Positions 40,211 to 49,077 of a stretch of DNA of 64,000 nucleotides are shown here, piece after piece. The stretch spans positions 38,709-102,708 of the forward strand of contig NZ_LBJC01000008.1 of NCBI RefSeq assembly GCF_004114535.1. The letters are read 5' to 3'. The notes under the pieces were generated by a model, which did no database searches, had not been told where the DNA came from, and worked only from the letters and a program-made list of their open reading frames with translations. Origin of the DNA: Bradyrhizobium nanningense (lineage in GTDB: Bacteria > Pseudomonadota > Alphaproteobacteria > Rhizobiales > Xanthobacteraceae). Every line of letters starts with the position of its first letter. The first letter of the stretch is position 1. The translations under genes were made by a program, and so were the position numbers.

Positions 40211-41941
40211 ATGGAGCGCGTGATCGATATATTGGTCCCCGACATTGGAGACTTTAAGGACGTTCAGATTGTGGAGGTGCTCGTCAAAGACGGTGACATC
40301 GTTGACAAGGAGCAGGGGCTTATCGTTGTTGAATCTGACAAGGCCACGATGGAAATTCCTTCGCCGATCGCGGGTCCTATCAAGGAGGTGCTTCTGAAGG
40401 TTGGCGATAAAGTGTCGCAAGGCACCGTCATTGCCAAAGCGCAACCGATTGCGCCGGACCGGGCGCCATCCAAGGCTGAAGCCCAGAATGGCTCGGCCGC
40501 ATCTGGCGGAGGCGAGGAACGCTTCGATCTCGCCGTGATCGGTGGTGGACCAGGTGGATATTCTGCTGCATATCGCGCCGCGGATCTGGGTCTCAGGGTC
40601 GCGATGATTGAGCGATACCAATCGTTGGGTGGCGTATGCCTGAACGTCGGGTGTATTCCATCCAAAGCGTTGCTCCACATCGCGGCGGCCAAGGAAGAGG
40701 CCGAAAGGATCGCTGAGAAGGGAGTGCGATTCGGCGCACTGGAATTGGATCTGAATGCACTCAGATCGTTCAGGGACGGAACAATAAAGAAGCTGACTGA
40801 CGGGCTCGGTCAGATGGCGCGGGCGCGGGACGTTAGAATCATCAACGGAGTTGCCAGATTTGTCGCGTCGAATTGCTTGGCAATCGATCTCGATACTGGT
40901 GCGTCTCAATATGTTGAGTTCGAGAAGTGCATCATCGCCACGGGTTCCTCGGCGAATAAGTTAAGTGTGTTTCCGAAAGACAAGCGGATCGTCACGTCGA
41001 CCGGAGCCCTGCAGCTAAAGACGATTCCGAAGCAAATGCTTGTCGTCGGGGCGGGCATCATCGGACTCGAGATGGCCACGATTTATAGCGCGCTTGGCGC
41101 TCAAATCGATCTCGTTGAACGATTGCCAAGTATGCTCGCCGGCGTTGATCCGGATGCTGTGAAGATATGGCAAAGCAGGAACGCTCATCGGTTCCAACAT
41201 ATTGATCTCAATGCGGGTGTAGTGAGCGCCACGGCCGATAGTAAGGGCGTATCGGTCGAGATTGAAGGCGCAAAGCCGGGGCGTCGAACTTACGATCTTG
41301 TCCTGCAGTCCGCAGGCAGAGTGCCGAACAGCGCAAGTCTTGGCTTGGAGAAGATTGGTGTAAGATGCGACGCAAAAGGTTTCGTTGCAGTCGACAGGCA
41401 AATGCGGACGAATTTGCCTCATATTTTCGCGATCGGAGATGTCGCGGGCAACCCCATGCTCGCCCATAAGGCGGTTCACGAGGGGCATGTTGCGGCCGAA
41501 GTGGCTGCCGGGCTCAAGAGCTTCTTTGACGCGAAGATCGTCCCGAACGTTGCCTACACTGATCCCGAGGTGGCCTGGGTTGGCGTCATGGAGCATGAGG
41601 CTGCCTCTTCAGGCAGGCGCGTTAGATCCGCGAAGTTTCCGTGGGCCGCCTCGGGCAGAGCGGTCGCCTCGGGCGCGTCCTATGGCATGACCAAGCTGAT
41701 CATCGACCAAGAGACGCACCGCATCATCGGCGGTGTGATCGTTGGCCCGCACGCTGGCGACATGATCGGAGAAATCTGTCTGGCGATCGAGATGGGCGCC
41801 GATGCAATTGATATCAGCAAGACCATTCATCCACATCCGACGTTCGGAGAGACAATAGGCCTGGCTGCCGAAGTGTATGAAGGCGTTTGCACGGATGTGT
41901 TGCCGGGTGCGAAGAGGCCGACCAAGCGCGCGAGCCACTAG
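40211..41941 (+). CDS. lpdA: dihydrolipoamide dehydrogenase with N-terminal lipoyl domain, E3
   Basis: A 576-residue E3 with a lipoyl domain fused at its N-terminus (residues about 3-78, lysine in ESDKATMEIPSP), very similar in sequence to the one of the E2 next door. The FAD-binding fold begins FDLAVIGGGPGGYSAAYRAA, the redox disulfide is in GGVCLNVGCIPSKALL, and the C-terminal interface holds the catalytic pair in HPHPTFGETIGLA. Lipoyl-E3 fusions accompany homodimeric E1 in betaproteobacteria and Neisseria. It begins seven bases after the E2 stop. Confidence 0.93.
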   Translation: MERVIDILVPDIGDFKDVQIVEVLVKDGDIVDKEQGLIVVESDKATMEIPSPIAGPIKEVLLKVGDKVSQGTVIAKAQPIAPDRAPSKAEAQNGSAASGGGEERFDLAVIGGGPGGYSAAYRAADLGLRVAMIERYQSLGGVCLNVGCIPSKALLHIAAAKEEAERIAEKGVRFGALELDLNALRSFRDGTIKKLTDGLGQMARARDVRIINGVARFVASNCLAIDLDTGASQYVEFEKCIIATGSSANKLSVFPKDKRIVTSTGALQLKTIPKQMLVVGAGIIGLEMATIYSALGAQIDLVERLPSMLAGVDPDAVKIWQSRNAHRFQHIDLNAGVVSATADSKGVSVEIEGAKPGRRTYDLVLQSAGRVPNSASLGLEKIGVRCDAKGFVAVDRQMRTNLPHIFAIGDVAGNPMLAHKAVHEGHVAAEVAAGLKSFFDAKIVPNVAYTDPEVAWVGVMEHEAASSGRRVRSAKFPWAASGRAVASGASYGMTKLIIDQETHRIIGGVIVGPHAGDMIGEICLAIEMGADAIDISKTIHPHPTFGETIGLAAEVYEGVCTDVLPGAKRPTKRASH

Positions 41942-42003
41942 AAATCCAAAACCTGAGCCGGCATCAGGTGTCTCGCTGCCGGTCGTTCGTATGGAACCCG
42001 AAT

Positions 42004-42345
42004 ATGGCGGGAGATTCTCGGAGGGACGTCAAGGTACCTTTGAGCGTTCAAGAGGAGGAATTTGCCGCGGCATGTCGAGACTTCGTTCTGGAGAGAAGAC
42101 CTGATCTGGCGGCATCCATCGTCATTGTAGACAACCAACTCTGGATTGCGAACGATCCGCATGTTCGGGTCGCATTTGTAGAACTCGGTCTTGGCAGATT
42201 GGTGCGAGTTCTGCATCTCGCAATCGAAGGCAAGGCGATTGCGCTCAAAAGAGTGCCAAGGCTCCTGTTCGACCTGTCGAGCTTCAGAAGAAAGATACTC
42301 CGCGCGCTAGGTAGAGACGATCGAGGACAGCCCCTCGGGAAATAG
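42004..42345 (+). CDS. hypothetical protein
   Basis: A 113-residue ORF after the E3 gene. From an ATG at 42004 it reads VPLSVQEEEFAAACRDFVLE, then VDNQLWIANDPHVRVAFVEL and a basic helical C-terminus. Amino acid use is protein-like and the strand is that of the pyruvate dehydrogenase operon, but no family is recognised. The frame is open back to 41887, inside lpdA. Confidence 0.45.
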   Translation: MAGDSRRDVKVPLSVQEEEFAAACRDFVLERRPDLAASIVIVDNQLWIANDPHVRVAFVELGLGRLVRVLHLAIEGKAIALKRVPRLLFDLSSFRRKILRALGRDDRGQPLGK

Positions 42346-42744
42346 GCGCGATTTCTTCAGCGCGCAGTTTCAAGGAATGGACATTCATCAACGCGAGCGG
42401 ACCCGGCAGTCATCCTTGGCAGGACCGTCGGCGATTGGGACCTCTGAATTGCAAATGCAGCGGTGCGGGCATTGCGAGATCTGAGCCGGGCGATGAAAGG
42501 AGCTGTTCCGGACGTGCGGAGCCGGTGCCTTCCAAGTCACGCGCCCGTTCTTTGTGGTGCTGTCGAAATCATACGACGCGTCAAATGCCGGAAATAGCGC
42601 TGAGAGGTGCCGACTTCAGCACAAAATGCGGTCTGATGTGTACAATCGTATTGCTGCTGGAAGTCGTTCGTTGGGTTTCTGCGATCGAATTCCGCATTCG
42701 GCGTTTGCGAAAGGTTTCCAATCTTTCGCTTCCTCCCTCTACTT
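42346..42744. other. non-coding stretch leading to a strong terminator
   Basis: About 400 bp with no convincing protein gene, ending in a strong terminator on the + strand. It may be a long 3' untranslated region or contain a small RNA gene. Confidence 0.4.
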
Positions 42745-42772
42745 GGCCCGGCGCGATCGCCGGGCCCTTTTC
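42745..42772 (+). terminator. strong rho-independent terminator
   Basis: GGCCCGGCG (42745-42753) and CGCCGGGCC (42758-42766) form a perfect nine-bp stem with a CGAT loop, followed by CTTTTCTC. The T-run is on the + strand, so it ends transcription coming from the pyruvate dehydrogenase side or from a nearby small RNA. Confidence 0.88.
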
Positions 42773-42813
42773 TCGACGCTTGGCTAAATCTTATGTCGCT
42801 CGAAGCCGGTTGA

Positions 42814-43284
42814 TCAGCGTTGTATGATCTTCTTCAAGATTTCGGTAAGCGTTCGAAATTCATCTCGGGTCAGGGGGGCGAAGGTCTCGCCAGAAATCTC
42901 GCCGATAGTTTCAATCGCTGCGTCCGCTATCCGTCTCCCCTTCTCGGTCAAATCGATCTCGCGTCGCCGCGGATCCAGAGGGTCTTTTGAGCTCTTGATG
43001 AGGCCGCGTGATTTCAGACGATTGATTACGCCGGTGATGGTCGCCGAGTCGTAATGAATTAGCCGTCCTAAGTGGTTTTGCGAACAAGGACCTACTTCCC
43101 TCAATTTCGCCAGCGTCGAGAATTGGGGCCCCGTTAATTCTTCAATCATCTTGGCGGCGAAGATCGACGTGTGAGTACGGAGCGCGACTCGCAATAAGAA
43201 GCCCGGTGCGTCATCCAACCGGTATGAATCTATAGCTTCTTTAACTTTCTCCGCCGGGCGCGGCTTTGTTTTGGGTTGCACCAC
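42814..43284 (-). CDS. nicR: MarR-family regulator, probable NicR-like repressor
   Basis: A 156-residue MarR protein with a winged helix-turn-helix in the middle (CSQNHLGRLIHYDSATITGV, then INRLKSRGLIKSSKDPLDPR and RRREIDLTEKGRRI). The GTG start at 43284 has AAGGAAG upstream. It is divergent from the molybdenum hydroxylase operon, as NicR, the 6-hydroxynicotinate-responsive repressor of Pseudomonas putida, is placed near its targets. The role is inferred from this context and from the repeated element found before three units of the cluster. Confidence 0.8.
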   Translation of the reverse strand: MVQPKTKPRPAEKVKEAIDSYRLDDAPGFLLRVALRTHTSIFAAKMIEELTGPQFSTLAKLREVGPCSQNHLGRLIHYDSATITGVINRLKSRGLIKSSKDPLDPRRREIDLTEKGRRIADAAIETIGEISGETFAPLTRDEFRTLTEILKKIIQR

Positions 43285-43717
43285 TTTTACTTCCTTGCGG
43301 TAGGTTGCCTTAGCTCAAGAAGAGACAGGCTTTAGCTCCGAATGTCTTCGGTGCCGGCCGATTGTCTACATTTCCTGACCTTGGAAATCCATCGTTGTTC
43401 GACTTCGTCCGGTTTTATCGCGATTTGCTGCGTTGAGAGCGCCGGCGGGGGCACCCTTTGGGTGCGTCCGTCGTTCGCAATTGGAATTCCGCTCCGGCTG
43501 AGGGGCGAAGCTATTTGGCGCAAACGCTTGGTTAGACCGGTCCGTTGCGGCTTGCGTCGGACCATCGGCCCGAGATTGGGCACATTTCCATGACTCGTAC
43601 ACAAGTGCAGCACTTGCATACAAGTGATATATATCGTAATGTCCTGAGATTGCTCTCGGGAGGCTTGGGCTTCCCGCCTTAAGGGGGCGACGCACCTAAA
43701 TACCAACGGATTTGCGT
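43285..43717. promoter_or_regulatory. divergent control region of the nicotinate cluster
   Basis: About 430 bp between marR and the hydroxylase operon. The right part holds CAAGTG-CAG-CACTTG (43602-43616) and a further ACAAGTGAT (43620-43628). Short ORFs in the left part are not supported. Confidence 0.6.
43602..43628. promoter_or_regulatory. probable MarR/NicR operator
   Basis: A perfect palindrome CAAGTG-CAG-CACTTG is followed at once by a third copy within ACAAGTGAT. The nine-base form ACAAGTGAT recurs inverted before the MFS gene (51791-51799) and before the chemoreceptor (53470-53478). About 90 bp separate it from the hydroxylase start. Confidence 0.65.
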
Positions 43718-45976
43718 ATGTCGGCGACTGACAACATGAGTGCGGTCCGACCGGACCTGATCGAAAAGGTCACGGGACGCGCCGCATACGTGACCGATTT
43801 GGCGATCCCGGGAATGCTGCACGGGTTTGTGGTTCGCTCGCCTGCCATCCACGCCCGCATCGTTTCGATCGACACGAGCGCTGCCCGATCGGTGGATGGT
43901 GTTGTGGACGTACTTACAGGTGACGATGTCGCGTCCTTCGGATGTTGGGGGGTTGTGCTCAAGGACCGACCGATCATTGCCATCGACCGGGTGCGGTATG
44001 TGGGCGAGCCGGTCGCGGTGGTGATCGCCGAGACCATAGAAATCGCAGAAAACGCCGCTGAGCTGGTCAACGTCGAATACGACGAGCTTCCACGCGCCAC
44101 GACCATTCAGGAAGCGATCATGGACAATGCGCCGCTCATCCACGAGCGGCACGAAAACCTCGAAGATTTTTATTTCAAGGGCGGTGCCCGGCCCACTCAG
44201 AACAGCAACGTGTTCCACACTTACCGGAACAGCGTCGGAGACGTTGACGCTGCGGAAGCTGCTGCGGCCTACATTCACGAGGACCGGTTCACGTTCCCAG
44301 CCATTTCGCACTTTGCGATGGAGCCGCATGCAGTCATTGCGGACTTTCGTGGAGATTCTCTTACGGTCTGGGCCGGAGCGCAAACGCCGACCGCCGTTCA
44401 AAAGGTGCTGTCGCGTCTTTACCAATTGCCGCTCGCCAAGGTGCGCGTGATCGTCCCGTTCGTCGGCGGCGGATTTGGCGGCAAGGCTTCAGTCAAGATC
44501 GAGCCTCTGGTTGCGGCTGCATCATGGAAGGTGCAGCGACCGATCCGCATCGCTCAATCCATGATTGAGTCAATGCTCACCTGCCGAAGGCTGGGTGCCG
44601 ACATCACGATCCGAACGGCTGTGGACGCGAAAGGGCGGATTCTGGCCAAGAGCGCCAAATTGCTTCTAGATGGCGGGGCATATTCTGACACCGGCTCGGC
44701 CGTTGCCACCAAAGCGGCAAATCGCATTATGGGCCCTTACGTTGTGCCCAATCTGCGCCTCGAGGCGTCTGCGGTCTACACCAATACCATCCCAGGTGCT
44801 GCATTCCGCTCGATTGGTGGGCCGCAAGCGGTATGGGCCAAAGAATCACACATGGACAATGTGGCTTCCGCTATTGGCATGGATCCGGCGGAGTTTCGTT
44901 TGCTGAACTTTGCTTCACGCGGCGAACGAATCCGCCCGGATTTGCGGGCCCTCGACATGGATATGGGCGAGTTGATGGGGCGTGTGACCCAGTCATTCGC
45001 CGCAAAGGCGCAGTCATCCAATCGTCGGGCAAGCGGGCTCGCTGTCGCCGCGACCGATCCGGCCAACACTCCGATCAGCAATGCGATCGTGCGTCTCAAG
45101 ATCGATGGCTCGATCCTGGTTTCAGTCTCCAGTATAGAAATTGGACAAGGGGCGCACGCGACCATGGCTCGTATAGCGGCGCAGACCTTGAAGCAACCGC
45201 CCTCCGCGGTAACCGTGTTACGCACCGACACGGCCGTTGCGCCTTACGACTGGGGCACTGGCGCGAGCCGATCGACTGTTGTCGTCGGCCTGTCGGTCGA
45301 GAACGCCGCACTCGACGCGGCCGATCAGATCCTCGAAATGGTCGCCGACGTATGGGAGCTTCCCCGAGAGAGTTTATCGCTCGTCGAGGGAGGTATCTCG
45401 ACTGGATCAGAAGTTCTCACTTTTCATCAAATTTTTCATCGCGCGCTTGGTGTCGACTCGGGAGAGGTCATCGGCCGTGGCGCGATCACGCCACGCTCGA
45501 AGAAGGGGGCCTTAGCAGAGTCTCCTCTGTTCTGGGAGACGTCGGCGGGTCTCGCTGAAATCGTTGTCGATGAAGATACTGGTGAGATTCATGTCCCTCG
45601 ATACGCCAGCGCGGCTGACGTTGGCCGCGTGATCAATCGCGTCGCCGCGGAAGGGCAGGACGAGGGAGCCGCCGTCATGGGTTTCGGACACGCTCTCCAC
45701 GAGGCGCTGGAGTTCGAGGATGGTCAACCCATTAATGCGACCCCAATCGATTATTCGATACCGCGCATATCTGACGTTCCGCCGGTGTTTGACACCATCC
45801 TTGTCGAGAATGGCGACGGCCCAGGACCAGGCGGCGCCAAGGGGATGGGCGAGGGAGCAATCCTTCCGGTCGCGCCAGCAATCGCGAACGCGCTTTTCTC
45901 TACCTACGGCATTCGGATCACCGACCTGCCAATGACGCCCGAAAAGGTTTGGCGCGCCCTGCAGAAGAGGAGCTGA
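43718..45976 (+). CDS. molybdenum hydroxylase large subunit, probable nicotinate dehydrogenase
   Basis: A 752-residue molybdopterin-binding subunit of the xanthine oxidase/CO dehydrogenase family. Two aldehyde-oxidase domains are visible; VGGGFGGKASVKIEPLVAAA is the molybdopterin contact, and GPGPGGAKGMGEGAILP near the end holds the catalytic Glu region. With the FAD and iron-sulfur subunits encoded just downstream it would hydroxylate a heteroaromatic ring, and the downstream NicC points to nicotinate giving 6-hydroxynicotinate. Pseudomonas NicAB has a different two-subunit design with cytochromes. The ATG at 43718 is used instead of the TTG at 43712. Confidence 0.85.
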   Translation: MSATDNMSAVRPDLIEKVTGRAAYVTDLAIPGMLHGFVVRSPAIHARIVSIDTSAARSVDGVVDVLTGDDVASFGCWGVVLKDRPIIAIDRVRYVGEPVAVVIAETIEIAENAAELVNVEYDELPRATTIQEAIMDNAPLIHERHENLEDFYFKGGARPTQNSNVFHTYRNSVGDVDAAEAAAAYIHEDRFTFPAISHFAMEPHAVIADFRGDSLTVWAGAQTPTAVQKVLSRLYQLPLAKVRVIVPFVGGGFGGKASVKIEPLVAAASWKVQRPIRIAQSMIESMLTCRRLGADITIRTAVDAKGRILAKSAKLLLDGGAYSDTGSAVATKAANRIMGPYVVPNLRLEASAVYTNTIPGAAFRSIGGPQAVWAKESHMDNVASAIGMDPAEFRLLNFASRGERIRPDLRALDMDMGELMGRVTQSFAAKAQSSNRRASGLAVAATDPANTPISNAIVRLKIDGSILVSVSSIEIGQGAHATMARIAAQTLKQPPSAVTVLRTDTAVAPYDWGTGASRSTVVVGLSVENAALDAADQILEMVADVWELPRESLSLVEGGISTGSEVLTFHQIFHRALGVDSGEVIGRGAITPRSKKGALAESPLFWETSAGLAEIVVDEDTGEIHVPRYASAADVGRVINRVAAEGQDEGAAVMGFGHALHEALEFEDGQPINATPIDYSIPRISDVPPVFDTILVENGDGPGPGGAKGMGEGAILPVAPAIANALFSTYGIRITDLPMTPEKVWRALQKRS

Positions 45977-45980
45977 ATTC

Positions 45981-46433
45981 ATGGAATTCAATATGTCGAT
46001 GGTCGTGCCGGCGTCGCCCACCCAGCTTTGGAGCACACTGCTCGACGTCCCTCGCATATCCGGCTGTATCCCTGGTTGCGAGAACGTCGAGGAAATTGAG
46101 CGGCTCGCAACCTACAAAGCGACCGTCAAGCAGAAGATCGGTCCCTTCAAGGTCGAGGTTCCGGCCGACATTGTTGTCGAATCGATGACGGAGCCGTCGC
46201 ATGTGCGCACACGCGCCACGGGCCGCGACAAACTTACCGGAACAAGGCTGGCGGTGGTCCTCGACGTGACCGTCACGCCCGAGGGATCCAGCTCTTCGAC
46301 GTTTGCTGTAGATGCAAAGGTCGACGTGCAGGGCCGACTTGCGACCATGGGGTTCGGCGTCATCAAGCGACGTGTCGATCAGAACTTCGAGGAGTTTGAA
46401 AAGCGGCTCAAAGAAATGCTTGGTGCGGCTTAA
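45981..46433 (+). CDS. CoxG-like SRPBCC protein
   Basis: A 150-residue protein of the carbon monoxide dehydrogenase subunit G family (SRPBCC fold). It starts MEFNMSMVVPASPTQLWSTL and has the CIPGCENVEEI motif and a VDVQGRLATMGFGVIKRR segment. CoxG-type proteins are thought to help membrane association or maturation of molybdenum hydroxylases. It sits between the large and medium subunit genes, four bases after the former. Confidence 0.87.
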   Translation: MEFNMSMVVPASPTQLWSTLLDVPRISGCIPGCENVEEIERLATYKATVKQKIGPFKVEVPADIVVESMTEPSHVRTRATGRDKLTGTRLAVVLDVTVTPEGSSSSTFAVDAKVDVQGRLATMGFGVIKRRVDQNFEEFEKRLKEMLGAA

Positions 46434-46435
46434 TC

Positions 46436-47305
46436 ATGCTGCCTTCTCCTTTTGAATTCGACAGGCCCTCGACAATCGAGGATGCCATACGCGGGGTCGG
46501 AGAATCCGGCGACGGCATGTTTTATTCCGGCGGCACCGAGTTGCTGCTGGCCATGAAGATGCGCGTTATTCACACTGACCGGCTTATCGATATCAAAGGG
46601 ATTTTTGGCCTAAATCGCATTTGTTTGAACGAAGCGAATGATATCGAAATCGGAGCACGGTGTACGCACGCCAAGATTGCCAGCGATCCCGTCATTCGTG
46701 AGCATGTGCCAGCGCTGTCGTCGCTCTGTGCCAATGTGGCGAACATCAGGGTTCGCAGCGTCGGCACGATCGGTGGCAATCTCTGCTTTGGAGAACCGCA
46801 CGCCGATCCTCCGACCTTGCTCGCGGCTCTTAATGCGCGTCTCGTGCTCATTGGCCGCGACGGTACGCGCGTCGTTCCCGCTGACGACTTCATCCGGAGT
46901 GAGTTGGAAACGATACGAGAGCCGGACGAGTTGCTGACACTCATTGTCTTTCCGTGCCCGAACGGCCCGGTGACCTATCGGCGGTTCAAGCATGGAGAGA
47001 GGCCCTCCGTGAACGTCGCGATGGCCTGGTCCATCGACGCTGGCAAAGCGACCATCAAAGGTGCCCGCGTGCGGGTCGGAGCGCTCGGGTCGCGACCTCA
47101 ACCTTTGAAGGTGGTCGAGGACGCGCTTCGGGGCCTCCCTGTCCGCGAAGTCCGTTCGGCCATCGAGGCTGTGCTCACGACCGCGCTAGATGAGCTTGAA
47201 GTCAATGAGGATCGGCATGGTGGCGCGGACTACAAGCGACATCTGGCAGGAGTCCTGCTTCTGAGAAACGTCGAAGAAGCGATCTCCGTCGGCGGGGGAG
47301 CGTGA
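46436..47305 (+). CDS. molybdenum hydroxylase FAD-binding (medium) subunit
   Basis: A 289-residue CoxM/xanthine dehydrogenase FAD subunit. It begins LPSPFEFDRPSTIEDAIRGV; the FAD-binding loops are YSGGTELLLAMKMRV near residue 30 and VRSVGTIGGNLCFGEPHADP near 105. It carries electrons from the 2Fe-2S subunit to the acceptor. Its start is two bases after the CoxG stop, and the small subunit gene follows at once. Confidence 0.9.
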   Translation: MLPSPFEFDRPSTIEDAIRGVGESGDGMFYSGGTELLLAMKMRVIHTDRLIDIKGIFGLNRICLNEANDIEIGARCTHAKIASDPVIREHVPALSSLCANVANIRVRSVGTIGGNLCFGEPHADPPTLLAALNARLVLIGRDGTRVVPADDFIRSELETIREPDELLTLIVFPCPNGPVTYRRFKHGERPSVNVAMAWSIDAGKATIKGARVRVGALGSRPQPLKVVEDALRGLPVREVRSAIEAVLTTALDELEVNEDRHGGADYKRHLAGVLLLRNVEEAISVGGGA

Positions 47306-47306
47306 A

Positions 47307-47795
47307 ATGACCCACATGCTTCCGATTTCATTCTGGCTGAACGGTCAGATGATCGCGCTCGACGTCCCAACACATACGCTTCTGATCGACCTTATCCGGG
47401 ATAAGCTTGGTCTCAAGGGAACGAAGCGCTCCTGTGACATGGAGGTTTGCGGCGCCTGTACAGTTCTGCTCGACGGCGAGCCAATTTCGAGCTGCACCAT
47501 GCTCGCTGTCGATGTCGACCAGCGTGAGATCACGACCATCGAAGGCGTGACGCCTCCGGATGGCCTATCGCGGGTTCAGAAGGCCTTTGTACTTCACGGC
47601 GGCCTCCAGTGCGGCTTTTGCACACCTGGCTTCATAATGGCCGTCACAGCGCTTCTGAAAGCAACGCCACACCCGACTGACGAAGAGATACGTCATTACC
47701 TGCACGGCAACCTCTGCCGCTGCACCGGATACACCAAGATATTCGAGGCTGTGAAGAGTCTTGCCAGCGAGCAGGCCTCCGAAAATGCCATCTAA
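47307..47795 (+). CDS. molybdenum hydroxylase 2Fe-2S (small) subunit
   Basis: A 162-residue subunit with two [2Fe-2S] clusters. The plant-ferredoxin cysteines are in GTKRSCDMEVCGACTVLLDG and in SSCTML, and the second cluster in LQCGFCTPGFIMAVTALL and LHGNLCRCTGYTKIF. It completes the large/CoxG/medium/small operon and links the molybdenum site to FAD. Confidence 0.93.
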   Translation: MTHMLPISFWLNGQMIALDVPTHTLLIDLIRDKLGLKGTKRSCDMEVCGACTVLLDGEPISSCTMLAVDVDQREITTIEGVTPPDGLSRVQKAFVLHGGLQCGFCTPGFIMAVTALLKATPHPTDEEIRHYLHGNLCRCTGYTKIFEAVKSLASEQASENAI

Positions 47796-47832
47796 CCTTC
47801 GGTAAGCAGCGCAATCAACTTTTAGAGATGTC

Positions 47833-49044
47833 ATGAGCATTGAACAGGTCGGCAAATCCAGTGTCCTCATTGCCGGCGCCGGTATTGGTGGTCTGGCAAT
47901 GGCGCTATCGCTGCTTCGTCGCGGAATTGATTGTGACGTATTCGAGCAAGCATCTGAGTTGCGCGAGGTCGGAGCGGGTCTTTGGATTTCCATGAACGGT
48001 GTCCGCGTCCTTCAAGAACTCGGTTTGACCGAAGAAGTTGAACAGAACTGCATAGCGGCCGAGCGACGCAACATTCGGCTGTGGAACACCGGTGAGGCCT
48101 GGTCCCTCTACGATAGGACCTCCGACGCAGCGCGAAATCAGCCCTATCTGCTGCTGCGTGCTCACTTGTTGAAAATTCTCGTCGACGGCGTGCGTCGCCT
48201 GAAGCCAGGCGCTGTCCATCTGAACGCGCATGTCGTCGGGTTCAGCCAGAACGAACATGGGGTTCGAGTCAAACTCGCCAACGGAACCGAAGTCGCAGGA
48301 CGCGCTTTGATCGGCGCCGACGGTGCTCATTCAAAAGTTCGTACCCGGCTGATTGGAAACATCGAGAGCCACTATACGAAGGCCATCGCTTGGCGTGGCC
48401 TCGTGCCGGTGGATCGCCTCGCACCGCATCAGCGCGACGCCGTTGTGTCGACCTGGATAGGGCCCACCGCGCATGTCACGGCCTATCCTGTGCGTTGGCA
48501 GGATACGGTCATGATGACCTTCTCAGGTCAGGTCGACCACGACGATTGGCTGCTCGAGTCCTGGTCGGAGAAGGGCTCCATCGAGGACTGCCTAAAGGAC
48601 TTCGAGGGGTGGCATTCCGATATCGTCGAGTTGGTCAAGAACGTGGATACCCTGAACAAATGGGGCCTGTTCGTGCGTCCATCGCTGGGTACGTGGTCCA
48701 ATGGACGCGTCACCCTGCTCGGCGACGCCTGCCATTCGATGCTGCCTTACCTCGGGCAGGGTGTGAACATGGCCCTGGAGGATGCATCCGTCCTCGGCCG
48801 CTGCTTCGGGGAGAATCCCGATGATATCCCGGCGGCATTCAAGACGTATCAGGGTCTGCGGCTCGATCGCACCACCAAGGTCGTGAAGTCCGCGGCCGGC
48901 ATGCTGCCGATTTTCCATAACCAGGCGCTGTGCAAGCCGGAGACGGCGGGTGGTTACATCAAGACCCAATGGGCACCGGAAGCGACAGCTGCGCGATACG
49001 ATTGGATCTACCAATACGACGCGACCACCGTGCCGCTTCACTGA
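47833..49044 (+). CDS. nicC: 6-hydroxynicotinate 3-monooxygenase-like flavoprotein
   Basis: A 403-residue group A flavin monooxygenase. The dinucleotide fold is LIAGAGIGGLAMALSLLRRG, the DG motif region GADGAHSKVRTRLIGN, and the FAD-binding GD motif LLGDACHSMLPYLGQGVNMA. NicC converts 6-hydroxynicotinate to 2,5-dihydroxypyridine with loss of CO2, and the next three genes encode the enzymes that follow it in the pathway, which supports the assignment over a salicylate-type hydroxylase. Confidence 0.88.
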   Translation: MSIEQVGKSSVLIAGAGIGGLAMALSLLRRGIDCDVFEQASELREVGAGLWISMNGVRVLQELGLTEEVEQNCIAAERRNIRLWNTGEAWSLYDRTSDAARNQPYLLLRAHLLKILVDGVRRLKPGAVHLNAHVVGFSQNEHGVRVKLANGTEVAGRALIGADGAHSKVRTRLIGNIESHYTKAIAWRGLVPVDRLAPHQRDAVVSTWIGPTAHVTAYPVRWQDTVMMTFSGQVDHDDWLLESWSEKGSIEDCLKDFEGWHSDIVELVKNVDTLNKWGLFVRPSLGTWSNGRVTLLGDACHSMLPYLGQGVNMALEDASVLGRCFGENPDDIPAAFKTYQGLRLDRTTKVVKSAAGMLPIFHNQALCKPETAGGYIKTQWAPEATAARYDWIYQYDATTVPLH

Positions 49045-49077
49045 CATGCTCACGATTGTGAACGCTGGAGCGCAACA

